Part shown: positions 43,558-52,694 of the stretch, piece after piece
How positions within the stretch are numbered: the first letter of the stretch is position 1
Layout of the letters: each line of letters starts with the position of its first letter
Origin: Pseudomonas duriflava
Lineage (GTDB): Bacteria; Pseudomonadota; Gammaproteobacteria; Pseudomonadales; Pseudomonadaceae
Assembly: GCF_007830155.1 (NCBI RefSeq)
Contig: NZ_VLKY01000002.1
Coordinates: 124,001-188,000 of the forward strand
DNA length: 64,000 nt
Direction: 5' to 3'
Program-made: the position numbers and the translations under genes
The notes under the pieces: generated by a model
What the model was told of the DNA's origin: nothing
Seen by the model: only the letters and a program-made list of their open reading frames with translations
Database searches by the model: none

Positions 43558-45483
43558 ATGGATTCGCTACTTTGGCTCCCCTCGCACCCTGATCTCGACG
43601 CGGCTCTTGGCGAGGCCAAGCGGGAGACCGATCCAATGACCCGCCTCGCCCTGGCCGTACAGCTGGCGGGTTACCGTCGCGATTTCACCCTCACGGCCCG
43701 AATGGACAAGTTGGCTACCGAGGGCCTCGCTACCTTGGCCGAAACGGGGGACTGGGCGGCTCACCGACTCACCCCGCTACGCGTTGCGCTGTTGTCCTCC
43801 CATACGGTGGATCATCTGGTACCGGCGATTCGGGTGGCAGGTTTGAACCGCCGACTGGCCGTTTCGGTTCATGTCGCGCCTTACGGTATGTACCGGCAGT
43901 GCCTGCTTGCCGAAGACCCGGCACTTACAGCTTTTGACCCACAGATTCTGGTACTGGCCCTCGACGCGAAAGATGCCCCGTTACAGCTGCCTCTGGAGGC
44001 CTCTGAGGAAGAAGTGGATGCGGCGGTCGAGGCCCGTGTCGAAGAGTTGCGCCTGCTCTGGCGCCGGGCCCGGCAGCGCTTTGCCGCCCAGGTTATCCAG
44101 CAAACGCTGGTCCCGGCCGACCCGCCCCTGTTCGGCTCATACGAGTCCCAGGTACCGGCCGCTCCCTATGCGGTAATCGAGCGTCTGAACGCCGCCATTC
44201 GCACCGCCGCGCGCCAGGATGGCGTGCTGCTGCTCGATCTTGCCTGGCAGGCGGCGCAGGGCTTGTATGGACAAGGGCTGGCCGATCCGGTCCGCTGGCA
44301 CCAGGCCAAACAATTGGTTAGCCCAACCCTGGCGCCCCTGTATGGCGATCATCTCGCCCGAATCCTGGCGGCCGGGGTGGGGTTATCCCGCAAGTGTCTG
44401 GTGCTCGACCTTGATAACACCCTATGGGGCGGTGTGGTGGGCGATGATGGCGTCGAGGGTATTCAACTTGGCCAGGGCAGCCCGAGCGGTGAAGCCTTCC
44501 TCGCCTTCCAACGCTATGCCGCCCAGCTGGCCCGGCGCGGGGTCATTCTTGCAGTGTGCAGCAAGAACACCCAGTCCGTAGCCGAGGCGGCATTCAACCA
44601 TCCGGAAATGGCCATCAAACGGGGCGACATCGCTGCTTTTGTGGCCAATTGGGAGGACAAAGCCGGCAATCTGCGGCAAATCGCCTCGATGCTGGACATC
44701 GGCCTGGACAGCCTGGTCTTTGTTGACGACAACCCCGCCGAGCGGGACATCGTACGCCGTGAGCTGCCAGAGGTGGCTGTACCGGAGCTGCCGGACGACG
44801 TAGCCGATTATCCGGCCCGAGTATCGGCGGCCGGCTACTTTGAGGCCGTCTCCTTTACCGCCGATGACACCACGCGCAGCCGCAACTATGTGCTCAATGC
44901 CGAGCGCAAGGCAGCCTTGAGCCAGGCGACTGACATGGAGGGTTACTTGCGCGGCCTGGAAATGACGTTAACGGCCACACGCATCGGCCCGGCCGAGCTT
45001 GCCCGTACTACCCAACTGATCAATAAAACCAATCAGTTCAACCTTACCACCCGCCGCTACACCGAGGCCGAGGTCGAGCAGCTTGCCGTTAATCCTCGTG
45101 CGATAGCGCTTGCCCTGCGCCTGAAGGACAAATTTGGCGATAACGGCCTGATCAGCGTGGTGCTAGCCCGTCCCGACGCGAGCCTTGCGCCCGGCGAACT
45201 GCTCATCGACACCTGGTTGATGAGTTGCCGTGTGTTAGGGCGGCAGGTCGAAGAAGCCGTACTGGACGTCCTGACCACCGCGGCCGCCGGAGCGGGCTAC
45301 AGCGCCCTGATTGGTGAGTACCGTCCCACCCCGCGCAACGGCATGGTGGCCGAACACTACCCCAACCTGGGCTTTGATTACCGACCGGCGCCGGAAGGTG
45401 CCGAGGCCGACGCCAGTTTCTGGCGCTACGACCTGACCGCTTCCCGTACCTCCCACCACTTTATCGAGATGACAGGCCTATGA
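43558..45483 (+). CDS. FkbH-like HAD-family protein
   Basis: A 641-residue protein of the FkbH type. Residues ~70-265 form an SGNH-like N-terminal domain (RVALLSSHTVDHLVPAIRVA, HVAPYGMYRQCLLAEDPAL) and ~278-430 a HAD-IIIC domain with the nucleophile motif VLDLDNTLWGGVVGDD (D284/D286). A GNAT-like end runs from ~480 (TQLINKTNQFNLTTRRYTEA, GDNGLISVVLA, SCRVLGRQVEEAVLD). Known FkbH enzymes load a glyceryl group from 1,3-bisphosphoglycerate onto an acyl carrier protein. CAGGAG precedes the ATG, 48 bases after the MBOAT stop. It overlaps the ACP gene by four bases, so the products likely work together. Confidence 0.9.
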   Translation: MDSLLWLPSHPDLDAALGEAKRETDPMTRLALAVQLAGYRRDFTLTARMDKLATEGLATLAETGDWAAHRLTPLRVALLSSHTVDHLVPAIRVAGLNRRLAVSVHVAPYGMYRQCLLAEDPALTAFDPQILVLALDAKDAPLQLPLEASEEEVDAAVEARVEELRLLWRRARQRFAAQVIQQTLVPADPPLFGSYESQVPAAPYAVIERLNAAIRTAARQDGVLLLDLAWQAAQGLYGQGLADPVRWHQAKQLVSPTLAPLYGDHLARILAAGVGLSRKCLVLDLDNTLWGGVVGDDGVEGIQLGQGSPSGEAFLAFQRYAAQLARRGVILAVCSKNTQSVAEAAFNHPEMAIKRGDIAAFVANWEDKAGNLRQIASMLDIGLDSLVFVDDNPAERDIVRRELPEVAVPELPDDVADYPARVSAAGYFEAVSFTADDTTRSRNYVLNAERKAALSQATDMEGYLRGLEMTLTATRIGPAELARTTQLINKTNQFNLTTRRYTEAEVEQLAVNPRAIALALRLKDKFGDNGLISVVLARPDASLAPGELLIDTWLMSCRVLGRQVEEAVLDVLTTAAAGAGYSALIGEYRPTPRNGMVAEHYPNLGFDYRPAPEGAEADASFWRYDLTASRTSHHFIEMTGL

Positions 45484-45728
45484 ACGAAACGGAACTTTAT
45501 ACAGCCCTGACCCAGGTTTTTCACGACGTTTTCGACGACGATAGTATCGTATTGAAACCGGACATGACCGCTGACGATATCGATGGCTGGGACAGCCAGA
45601 CCCATGTCTTGCTAATCGTCTCGGCAGAACAGCGCTTCGGCATTAAGTTTCGGACCGCTGAATTGGAGTCACTGAAAAACGTCGGCCACTTCGCTCAGTT
45701 GATCAACACCAAACTCGAGGGACGCTAA
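45480..45728 (+). CDS. acyl carrier protein
   Basis: An 82-residue acidic four-helix carrier. The phosphopantetheine site is DIDGWDSQTHVLLIVSAEQR with Ser at residue 39 (DSQ in place of the usual DSL). The ATG overlaps the FkbH stop (ATGA), a sign of translational coupling and probable partnership. It is 4 bases from the SGNH gene. By analogy with DltC it would carry the activated acyl group to the MBOAT protein. It needs a phosphopantetheinyl transferase from elsewhere. Confidence 0.9.
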   Translation: MNETELYTALTQVFHDVFDDDSIVLKPDMTADDIDGWDSQTHVLLIVSAEQRFGIKFRTAELESLKNVGHFAQLINTKLEGR

Positions 45729-45732
45729 CGCC

Positions 45733-46788
45733 ATGAGCCTGCCAGCAGAACATGCCAATGACGCATCATCCAAGGAAGAGTCCGCTACCAAAACCGGTAT
45801 TTCACCGCGCTACATGGTGGCATTGTTTGGGGGTATGACCGGCGCCCTGGCGGTGTTCTGCCTGGGCCTGCTCGGCCTTAGCACGACCGATAACCTTCCA
45901 CCGCCTGCATTTTCCAACAGCCTATGTGTGGACGAAAAACTGAGCTTTCTCCGCGAACGCCCGGTCACCTCGCCCAATCTTCTGGTCGTAGGCTCCTCAG
46001 TGGCCTGGCGTCACTTCGACGGTGCCGCCATCGTCAATCACGACCCAAGCGCAAGGCCGCTCAATGGCGCCTTTTGCGGCCTGCATGCCAACCAGTCGGC
46101 TTATGTAGCCAACTGGCTGCTGGACCGGGAACCTACTATCAAACAGGTCCTCATGATCGTCGACCCGCAGGATTTCGCCGGCTGCTGGAAGATACCCAAT
46201 GAGGTATTCAATCGCGACGATGCCGATCAGTATGTATATGGCCAAGCCTCCCGCTGGGGCTATTACATGCGCTACTTCTCCCCCGGCTCGCTTGTACGCA
46301 ACTCCCTGAGCGTCAAGGACCAGCGCGCCAACCGGATCGAATTCGACCCATTGGTCTTTGACCGTTTCGGCGATGGTCCACTCATGACTGAAAACAGCCG
46401 CGGCCTGCTTTATGGCCGTCCGGAGCCACTTGATCAGACCTGCTTTGACGCGCTTACCGCACTGTCCGAGCGGCTGCATCAAGAGGGACGGTCGCTAACC
46501 GTCGTGTCGACACCCCTGCACCCTGACTGGAAGGCTCAACAAGACCCCACCGGTACATTCCTTGCCGATTTCGACCGCAGGCTGGTATCGGCGTTGGCCT
46601 CTACCAACGCGCAATACTGGAATGGGGACAAGGAGTGGACCGCAACCCCCACGGCATTCATTGATGCCATTCACCTGCGCTGGTCAGCCGCTCAAGACTT
46701 CTCCGCCGCGCTGGCCAAACAACTGTATCTGGCAAAGGCATCGAACGATGACCGGCATGAGGAGCGCCTGGCCAGCACCACCCCTTGA
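45733..46788 (+). CDS. membrane-anchored SGNH hydrolase-like protein (DltD-like)
   Basis: A 351-residue protein with an uncleaved N-terminal membrane helix (about residues 28-51) and a large extracytoplasmic domain. The SGNH block I appears as LLVVGSSVAWRHFDG (Ser near 88-89), and the late Asp-x-x-His is FIDAIHLRWS. GAGGG precedes its ATG. In MBOAT cassettes such proteins (DltD, AlgJ/X, PatB type) finish the acyl transfer or trim it on the outer face. It closes the four-gene cassette; a convergent DUF4124 gene follows at 46802. Confidence 0.8.
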   Translation: MSLPAEHANDASSKEESATKTGISPRYMVALFGGMTGALAVFCLGLLGLSTTDNLPPPAFSNSLCVDEKLSFLRERPVTSPNLLVVGSSVAWRHFDGAAIVNHDPSARPLNGAFCGLHANQSAYVANWLLDREPTIKQVLMIVDPQDFAGCWKIPNEVFNRDDADQYVYGQASRWGYYMRYFSPGSLVRNSLSVKDQRANRIEFDPLVFDRFGDGPLMTENSRGLLYGRPEPLDQTCFDALTALSERLHQEGRSLTVVSTPLHPDWKAQQDPTGTFLADFDRRLVSALASTNAQYWNGDKEWTATPTAFIDAIHLRWSAAQDFSAALAKQLYLAKASNDDRHEERLASTTP

Positions 46789-46801
46789 GCGGGGCGTTTG
46801 C

Positions 46802-47419
46802 CTAACGGTCCTCCAAGGCCTTTTGCCGGGCTTCACGTTGGGCATCGATTTCCTGGTGCTTTTGCCGGATCGCCTCTTGACCGCGCTCGGTCACACTGGG
46901 CCGGGGCCGCTCAGGCTCCGGATCCCTCGGCCTTCCCGTGGAAGGGCGGTCCCGGTCCGGGTGCCTGTCATCAGGCTCCCCCCGACCCGGCAAACGGGGC
47001 GGATAGTGCCGGGGATAATGGGGATTACCGTAGTAGGGATAAGAATAAGGGTATTCGTAGGAGCGCTCGATGCCCATGGCGGGTGGATCATAGTCCTGCG
47101 GCGGCGCGACCGGCCGGGACGGCACCGGGTCGCCTGTCACTCGCGCAGGCGCCTGTGAAGTAGTGGTATCCGGGGCCGGTTCGCTTACCGGCGGTATGGG
47201 CGGGGCCATGAGCGTGGCCGGGCCCGTGCCGCTGGGGCGGGGACTGTCCAGCTCAAGCTGTTCGACCAGAGACTGGCCTGCCGGACAACGGCCCTGGGTA
47301 AAGGTCGTTTGGCCTTTTTCATCAACACATTTGATGACCGTATCGGCCTGTGCCGTTCCGGCGCCTGCCGCCATGCCCGTTACCAGCAGCACGGTTGCGT
47401 TCAGGAGTTTCCCGTTCAT
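46802..47419 (-). CDS. DUF4124 exported proline-rich protein
   Basis: A 205-residue protein with a Sec leader (LLNATVLLVTGMAAGAGTAQ then ADTVIK) and a short DUF4124 domain (IKCVDEKGQTTFTQGRCPAG, two Cys). A long low-complexity tail follows, rich in Pro, Tyr, Arg and Asp (e.g. YEYPYSYPYYG and repeated RPR/DRD pairs), and a charged helix ends it. Periplasmic or envelope location is likely; function unknown. A good GAGG-type site precedes the ATG. Confidence 0.8.
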   Translation of the reverse strand: MNGKLLNATVLLVTGMAAGAGTAQADTVIKCVDEKGQTTFTQGRCPAGQSLVEQLELDSPRPSGTGPATLMAPPIPPVSEPAPDTTTSQAPARVTGDPVPSRPVAPPQDYDPPAMGIERSYEYPYSYPYYGNPHYPRHYPPRLPGRGEPDDRHPDRDRPSTGRPRDPEPERPRPSVTERGQEAIRQKHQEIDAQREARQKALEDR

Positions 47420-47526
47420 GGTAATCCGCCTCCAGGGCTTACAAGAGAGCAGCCCATTCCGGTTGGACCATAACTGCCGGGAAGCGCTTACCGGCTCCGG
47501 CCACCCTAGCTAATGCCTTTGAGTAC

Positions 47527-48711
47527 TTAACTGCGTCCCCGTGCCAGGCAGCGCTGGTAACGTGTATCGACACGCTTGGCAAACCAGGCCGTGGTGAGTT
47601 TCCGGGTAATCTTTGGGCTTTCAAGGGTGATACCCGGCAGGACTGCTCGGGGCAGTTTACGCCCTCCGCGCTCGGCCAGCTCGAAAACCCGCGCATAGAG
47701 TTCCGTCTCTTCGAAGTCCAACCGGTCGCCCCGCTCCAACGCACGACGAATATCCGTTTCGCTCATGTCCAGCCGTGCACCCAACGTGCGTACTGCGCGC
47801 TCCGTCGAGCCCACGGCCAGGCTTCCATGAATGATGAGATCGCCGTCGAGGGCTAACGAAATACCCGTAGCACGGCTGACAGCCGCTTGAAACGCCGCAT
47901 TGCGGCTGGCATACCAGCCCGCGTTGAAATCGGCGAAACGGTACAGCGCCTTGGGATAATTGGCCGGATAACCTAATAGATGCGCGGTACCAAAGTACAG
48001 GCCGCCCCGGCGGGTAAATACCTCACGACGAATCGAATCCTTCACCGTATAGGGATAATCGCGTGCGTTTTCTTCCGCAAAAGCAATACTGACCTGCATC
48101 GGCCCGCCCGTACGTACCGGGTTGAATGAGCCGAACAGCTGTCGACCCAGCGGCACCATCCCGATCAGATCGTCGAAGATAACGCTCAGTTCTCGCTCGG
48201 TACGGGCTGTTCTCAACCGTTCGCTATAGGTTTTTCCGTTGGGCGAGGAGATACGCAAGGCCGCGTTCACCACAAAACCAGGGATATGCAATTGAGCGGC
48301 GCGGCGGTCGATTTCCTGGCGGGCAATTTTACCCAGCCCCGGCACAGGCGGATCGACCTGAAACGTGGACTCCTGTTCAACCACGGCCAGGACAGCGCAC
48401 AGGTTCTCGGTAGTAGGCTCCAGCTTTTGCGCCGTGAAAGCCGTCTGCAGATCGGTTGCCCACCCCTCGCGGTTAGCTACTGTCGTAGGCAGCAGTCGAA
48501 TGATCTTCGCTCGAGTTTCCGCCGGACTGGGCATCGGTGCCTGTCGTGTAAGCGACGTGCCGCAACCTGCCAGCCCAAGCAGCGCGACGAGCGCCAGCAG
48601 TCCGGCTCCGTGACAGCGCAGTAAGCGCCACCCTGCCAGGCAAGGCCCGGGAGCGTCTGGTTTCCGGAGGTTAAGAAACGGTATGAAGGATGCGAAGGTA
48701 GTCAAAGGCAT
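47527..48711 (-). CDS. DUF1615 lipoprotein
   Basis: A 394-residue protein with a lipobox LLGLAGCG (Cys near residue 50) after a long N-terminal stretch, so the true start may be downstream, near the leader hydrophobic core. The body matches DUF1615: LAVVEQESTFQVDPPVPGLG, GGPMQVSIAFAEENARDYPY, AHLLGYPANYPKALYRFADF. Its relatives are outer-membrane lipoproteins with a lytic-transglycosylase-like region; activity is unproven. The start (48711) is uncertain by up to ~30 codons. Confidence 0.82.
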   Translation of the reverse strand: MPLTTFASFIPFLNLRKPDAPGPCLAGWRLLRCHGAGLLALVALLGLAGCGTSLTRQAPMPSPAETRAKIIRLLPTTVANREGWATDLQTAFTAQKLEPTTENLCAVLAVVEQESTFQVDPPVPGLGKIARQEIDRRAAQLHIPGFVVNAALRISSPNGKTYSERLRTARTERELSVIFDDLIGMVPLGRQLFGSFNPVRTGGPMQVSIAFAEENARDYPYTVKDSIRREVFTRRGGLYFGTAHLLGYPANYPKALYRFADFNAGWYASRNAAFQAAVSRATGISLALDGDLIIHGSLAVGSTERAVRTLGARLDMSETDIRRALERGDRLDFEETELYARVFELAERGGRKLPRAVLPGITLESPKITRKLTTAWFAKRVDTRYQRCLARGRS

Positions 48712-48888
48712 TAGGGCTTTAAGTAATGAAATGGCTCAGCTCTGACAGTAAAACACTAGAGTCGCTGCACGGGCCGCTCTTAAAAACCCATAAATGTATG
48801 CCCTTGTTTCGGCAAACCCTATCTCTTTAACAGGAAAGGCTTGCCACACAGTAGAATCGCGCCCCTTATTCACAGCGTGGACTTCCCC

Positions 48889-49230
48889 ATGAGCAGCGAA
48901 CTGCTGGTAGAAGACATTCAGATCGGCGAAGGCAAAGCGGTAGTCAAAGGCGCCCTGATCACTACTCAGTACAAAGGCACCCTTGAAGACGGAACGGTCT
49001 TCGACTCCTCTTATCTTCGCGGCAAACCGTTTCAGTGCGTCATTGGCACTGGCCGGGTAATCAAAGGCTGGGACCTGGGCCTGATGGGCATGAAAGTTGG
49101 CGGCAAGCGCAAGCTCTTTGTCCCGGCTGAGCTCGCCTATGGCGACCGCCAGGTCGGTGCGCATATTGCGCCGAACTCGAACCTGCTGTTTGAGATCGAA
49201 TTGCTGGAAGTGCTGACGCGAGACGAGTAA
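48889..49230 (+). CDS. FKBP-type peptidyl-prolyl cis-trans isomerase
   Basis: A 113-residue single FKBP domain: VKGALITTQYKGTLEDGTVF, GTGRVIKGWDLGLMGMKVGG, AELAYGDRQVGAHIAPNSNL and FEIELLEV. This is the complete FK506-binding core, without a leader, so it is cytosolic. It catalyses proline cis-trans isomerisation during folding. The ATG at 48889 is chosen; the frame is open from 48841 but that extension lacks homology. Confidence 0.93.
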   Translation: MSSELLVEDIQIGEGKAVVKGALITTQYKGTLEDGTVFDSSYLRGKPFQCVIGTGRVIKGWDLGLMGMKVGGKRKLFVPAELAYGDRQVGAHIAPNSNLLFEIELLEVLTRDE

Positions 49231-49283
49231 GTCTCACACGTTACCCCTTCATCCCTGCCTTCTTACCGTTGCCAGGAGAACCG

Positions 49284-49622
49284 CTGCTGACTCGCTATCC
49301 CCTGACGCCCGATGGCCGCTATTTTGTCGTACGCGGACGTCTATGGCGTTGCACTAACCCCTCACTTCCGGCCCCGGAGCGCACGCGGCTTACTCATGAG
49401 TTGATGACGGCTCGTCGCGCCGTAGGAACGGCCAAGCGGGCCGGCGACAGGGAGGCCGAGCAGCGCGCACGGCACGCGGTTGATGAAGCCAAGCGTGCCT
49501 TGGGTGAGCGCGGCCCGGTCTGGTGGACAGACGGCGCCCCGGACTACAACCGCCGTCTCGTCCAAAACACGCCTTATGCCGCCTGGTTTCAGGCATTGCC
49601 CGACTCCAGCCAAAGCGTCTAG
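49284..49622 (+). CDS. conserved hypothetical protein, probable CTG start
   Basis: About 112 residues: TRYPLTPDGRYFVVRGRLWR, LTHELMTARRAVGTAKRAGD, and a tail GPVWWTDGAPDYNRRLVQNT. I recognise this as a widespread uncharacterised family whose normal start lies just before YPxTPDGRYFVVRGRLWR. No ATG or GTG is available there. AGGAG at 49274-49278 is five bases before CTG at 49284, and a TTG at 49269 would place that site inside the gene. A CTG start is therefore suggested. Function unknown; positively charged and helix-rich. Confidence 0.7.
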   Translation: MLTRYPLTPDGRYFVVRGRLWRCTNPSLPAPERTRLTHELMTARRAVGTAKRAGDREAEQRARHAVDEAKRALGERGPVWWTDGAPDYNRRLVQNTPYAAWFQALPDSSQSV

Positions 49623-49950
49623 CTGATCTGACTGGGCCGTTCAACCTGAGGATTGAGAAACCTCGTAATGCTTTAGACCGCTACTCCTAGGCCAACATCG
49701 GAACTCCCAAAAGCGTGTCAGGCTCTCTAATGCACGTTTGATGCAAGAAGGGTTCGTGGCCGCCACGTCACACCGTCTGCCGATTATGACCCCTCCACGC
49801 TGGCCGGGTCTGGATCAGCAGAGGGAAACCCTTACTGGCATTCGAGGCCTCTGCCCATAGGCAGCAAGGTCACCGTAATACTTCGCCGCTCCACGGCCCC
49901 GGACAAGGTGCGGATAGAAGAACACGCCATACCTGACCACGAGGATACGC
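49623..49950. other. 328-bp stretch without a clear gene
   Basis: Only a 40-codon frame (ATG near 49741) is open and it resembles nothing. A purine-rich site before 49951 serves the antiporter. No hairpin was found. Confidence 0.5.
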
Positions 49951-51045
49951 ATGACCCTGATGACCTTCGTCTATTTGATTGCCGGCCTGGTTTTACTCGT
50001 CGGTGGCGCTGAAGTACTGGTACGCGGCGCTTCCAAGCTGGCGGCGCAACTGGGTATTACCCCGCTGGTCATCGGCCTGACCGTTGTGGCCTTTGGGACA
50101 AGTGCCCCGGAAACAGCCGTTAGCGTACAGGCCGCCTTTAATGACAAGGGTGACCTCGCCATAGGCAACGTAATCGGCAGCAATATTGCCAATGTCTTGC
50201 TCATCCTGGGGCTGACGGCACTGATTGCACCGCTGATCGTATCGCGCCAGTTGATTCGCCTGGACGTACCGATTCTGATTGGGGCCAGTCTGCTAACGTT
50301 TTTCCTTGCCCTGGATGGCATCTTGAGCAGACTTAATGGCGCCTTGTTATTTATCTGCGTCCTGGCTTATACCGCCTTCATGATCATCAGCAGCCGACGC
50401 GATCAACTCGCCATTCAGGCCGCGAGCGACATGCCGGATGATCTGCTTGAGCCCGCAACGCCCCACGCCTGGCTGATCAACCTGGCGCTGGTCATCGTAG
50501 GCCTGGTACTACTTGTCGGTGGCTCCCATTTTCTGGTGGAAGGCGCAGTCAGTCTTGCACGAGCGCTCGGCCTGTCGGAGTTGGTGATCGGTCTCACGGT
50601 CGTTGCCATAGGCACCTCTCTACCAGAGCTGGCTACCTCAGCCATGGCGGCCTTGCGCGGCGAACGTGATATCGCGGTGGGTAACGTAGTGGGCAGCGGT
50701 ATTTTCAACCTGCTCTGCGTACTTGGCCTGGCCTCGCTGGTCTCGCCTTCGCCCATTCCAGTATCGCCTAATGCGCTGGCGTTCGATTTTCCTGTGATGA
50801 TTGCCGTTGCCTTTGCTTGCCTGCCCATCTTTTTTTCCGGTTATCGCATCGATCGCTGGGAGGGACTGCTGTTTTTCGCCTATTACATCGCCTATACCGT
50901 CTATCTGGTCCTGTTCTCTACCGGACGACCATCCGCTGAGATATTTGGCCATGCGATGCTCGTCTACGTCCTTCCGCTGACCGTGATTACGCTGCTGGTC
51001 ATTGCCAGCCATGCCTGGCGTAAACAACGAAAGCATCGCGGTTGA
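49951..51045 (+). CDS. calcium/sodium (CaCA) antiporter, YrbG-like
   Basis: A 364-residue membrane protein of about ten helices. It has the two inverted alpha-repeats that bind the cation: GTSAPETAVSVQAAF with GNVIGSNIANVLLILGL, and GTSLPELATSAMAAL with GNVVGSGIFNLLCVLG. This fits the bacterial YrbG/CaCA group exchanging Ca2+ (or K+) for Na+ or H+. The whole family length is present. Monocistronic. Confidence 0.92.
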   Translation: MTLMTFVYLIAGLVLLVGGAEVLVRGASKLAAQLGITPLVIGLTVVAFGTSAPETAVSVQAAFNDKGDLAIGNVIGSNIANVLLILGLTALIAPLIVSRQLIRLDVPILIGASLLTFFLALDGILSRLNGALLFICVLAYTAFMIISSRRDQLAIQAASDMPDDLLEPATPHAWLINLALVIVGLVLLVGGSHFLVEGAVSLARALGLSELVIGLTVVAIGTSLPELATSAMAALRGERDIAVGNVVGSGIFNLLCVLGLASLVSPSPIPVSPNALAFDFPVMIAVAFACLPIFFSGYRIDRWEGLLFFAYYIAYTVYLVLFSTGRPSAEIFGHAMLVYVLPLTVITLLVIASHAWRKQRKHRG

Positions 51046-51100
51046 TCATATCGCCTTAGGGTGGGTCTACAGTAGGGAGATGAATGAGGAGAACCAAACC

Positions 51101-51394
51101 GTGCCGACGTACTACCAATACATCATCAATGGCGAAGCAAAGACAGGCGTGATCGAGCAATCCTCTACGGAGCATCAGCATCACGACGCGATCGCCCAAA
51201 TCGTGCAGGCCATTGCTGACACGGAAAATACTGTCGTCAACCTACCATCCTCTCCGCCCGCCAACAGGCACCTTGCCTACCCCAAGGCCATGATTGCGCC
51301 AGAGCAGGACGATGCTGTTTATCACTTGTCGATCGAGGAGCTTGAGATCAGCTCGGACGGCATCAAGTGGTACAAGATACAGACGGTCGGCTGA
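51101..51394 (+). CDS. hypothetical protein
   Basis: A 97-residue soluble frame starting GTG behind GAGGAG (51085-51090 region). It reads PTYYQYIINGEAKTGVIEQS to LSIEELEISSDGIKWYKIQT. A beta-rich acidic protein that I do not recognise. An ATG at 51080 is upstream but too near the purines to act as its start. Confidence 0.6.
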   Translation: MPTYYQYIINGEAKTGVIEQSSTEHQHHDAIAQIVQAIADTENTVVNLPSSPPANRHLAYPKAMIAPEQDDAVYHLSIEELEISSDGIKWYKIQTVG

Positions 51395-51422
51395 CACCTT
51401 CTGAACGTCTGCAAAGGCTGCA

Positions 51423-51620
51423 TCAGGAGCGCTGAAGCAATGCCCTGACGTAAAGAAACGCCCCGATAAACACACCGCCTCCGGTACTGAAAATCAGAAA
51501 CAGGTAGTCGGAACCGAGGCCGCCAAACGACAGGATTACAATAGCGACCAATAACATTCCTGTGGCTCCTAGCACCAGAGCAAAACCTAGTGCTAGCAAG
51601 GCATCTATCGCCTCCTTCAT
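51423..51620 (-). CDS. small two-helix membrane protein
   Basis: A 65-residue hydrophobic protein: two membrane segments (about 12-32 and 39-58) around a GLGSDY turn, then a basic tail RALLQRS. AAGGAT lies directly before the ATG at 51620. Not recognised. Similar in size and build to the proteins at 52695 and 53164, though without clear sequence identity. Confidence 0.6.
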   Translation of the reverse strand: MKEAIDALLALGFALVLGATGMLLVAIVILSFGGLGSDYLFLIFSTGGGVFIGAFLYVRALLQRS

Positions 51621-52040
51621 ATCCTTACCCTTCCAGCGGTAAGCCCGCTTCCCGGCTGATTGAACAAGCGATCACATCCCGCACCCTATCAAACTGCATA
51701 GCCCAGCGTTACTTTTCTGACGCCATTCGTGCATTCGATCATTTCAAGGCGCTTCGAGTGAAGCACAAGAGCAGGACAGAAGGAATTCAACTCTTTATCT
51801 ACTTGTTGCTGCTAGTTCTAACTCGGGATTTCAAGGCAAGTCCGTCACAGGAGCAGATAGGCGTCAAGGTTCTGCCCCAAAAGAGCGGCACGGGGCTTGC
51901 AAAAGGGATACTGAGCTTATGTTCGACATGACTGAAAGGAATAGGTTGTGTGTTAGCCAGATCCTGCACCAAGCCAGGTTCTGCCTATAAACACAGGAGT
52001 CCATTCACGTACGGCGGCAAGCCGCTCGAGATGTACATTC
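51621..52040. other. 420-bp stretch without a clear gene
   Basis: I see no gene, repeat or strong hairpin. It separates the minus-strand membrane protein gene from the plus-strand secreted protein gene (52041), whose promoter it probably holds. Confidence 0.45.
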
Positions 52041-52355
52041 ATGCGAAAAGAATATGTAGCAGCAGTAATAGCCACCTGTTTGGCACTTCCCGTTCATGCC
52101 GATCTGACTCGAGCAGAACAGTCCTTTTTCAATGCCCATCCCGATTGGTCCAATACCAGTCAGAATCTCAGCAAAGCTGATCTTGCATGGCACGCCGTCA
52201 ATACATTTGGGTTTAACTGCCCAGAGGTGATCAAGGAAAAACGCATCCTGGGCAGCCATCACTCCATCATTATTTGCAACACTGGTACACGGGTAAGGGT
52301 ACATCCGGTCATCAATGACAAGCCGTTGATGACACTGGTCGTTAATCAGTTCTGA
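52041..52355 (+). CDS. small exported hypothetical protein
   Basis: A 104-residue protein with a clear Sec leader (RKEYVAAVIATCLALPVHA, cut before DLTRAEQ). The mature part has two Cys (FNCPEVI and IICNTG) that could form a disulphide bond, and helices early. I do not know the family. A signal peptide and short length fit a periplasmic or secreted factor. Confidence 0.65.
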   Translation: MRKEYVAAVIATCLALPVHADLTRAEQSFFNAHPDWSNTSQNLSKADLAWHAVNTFGFNCPEVIKEKRILGSHHSIIICNTGTRVRVHPVINDKPLMTLVVNQF

Positions 52356-52445
52356 CCTACGCGTTCCGGCACTCCAGGCGGTTTGGCGACTCCAACCAGG
52401 TACAAGCCCATACAAGGGCCTGTACCTAGACCTGGAGGAAACGAC

Positions 52446-52682
52446 ATGACCGACTACAGCCACGGCAGATATCTTGTGTTTGGCTATGGCAAAGACGCCA
52501 AGCAGATCGGATTGATCAACCAGGATGGCTTCGTTCGCTCAAGTGATGACTCTAATGTACTGATCTACCGTATTGACGGTGATCAGGTCTATGACATGGA
52601 CGACAACTACCTGGGCGACATCGACGAAGGTACCGCGATCTCAGCCAATGGCGAGCATCTATTCACGATACAAGCCGAGTAG
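52446..52682 (+). CDS. hypothetical acidic protein
   Basis: A 78-residue frame with an excellent site (GGAGG before the ATG at 52446). The repeated short beta hairpins (YLVFGYGKDAKQIGLINQDG, VLIYRIDGDQVYDMDDNYLG) give a beta-rich, acidic protein. No known domain recognised. It is followed 12 bases later by the convergent small membrane protein gene. Confidence 0.65.
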   Translation: MTDYSHGRYLVFGYGKDAKQIGLINQDGFVRSSDDSNVLIYRIDGDQVYDMDDNYLGDIDEGTAISANGEHLFTIQAE

Positions 52683-52694
52683 GGCCACGAGGCT

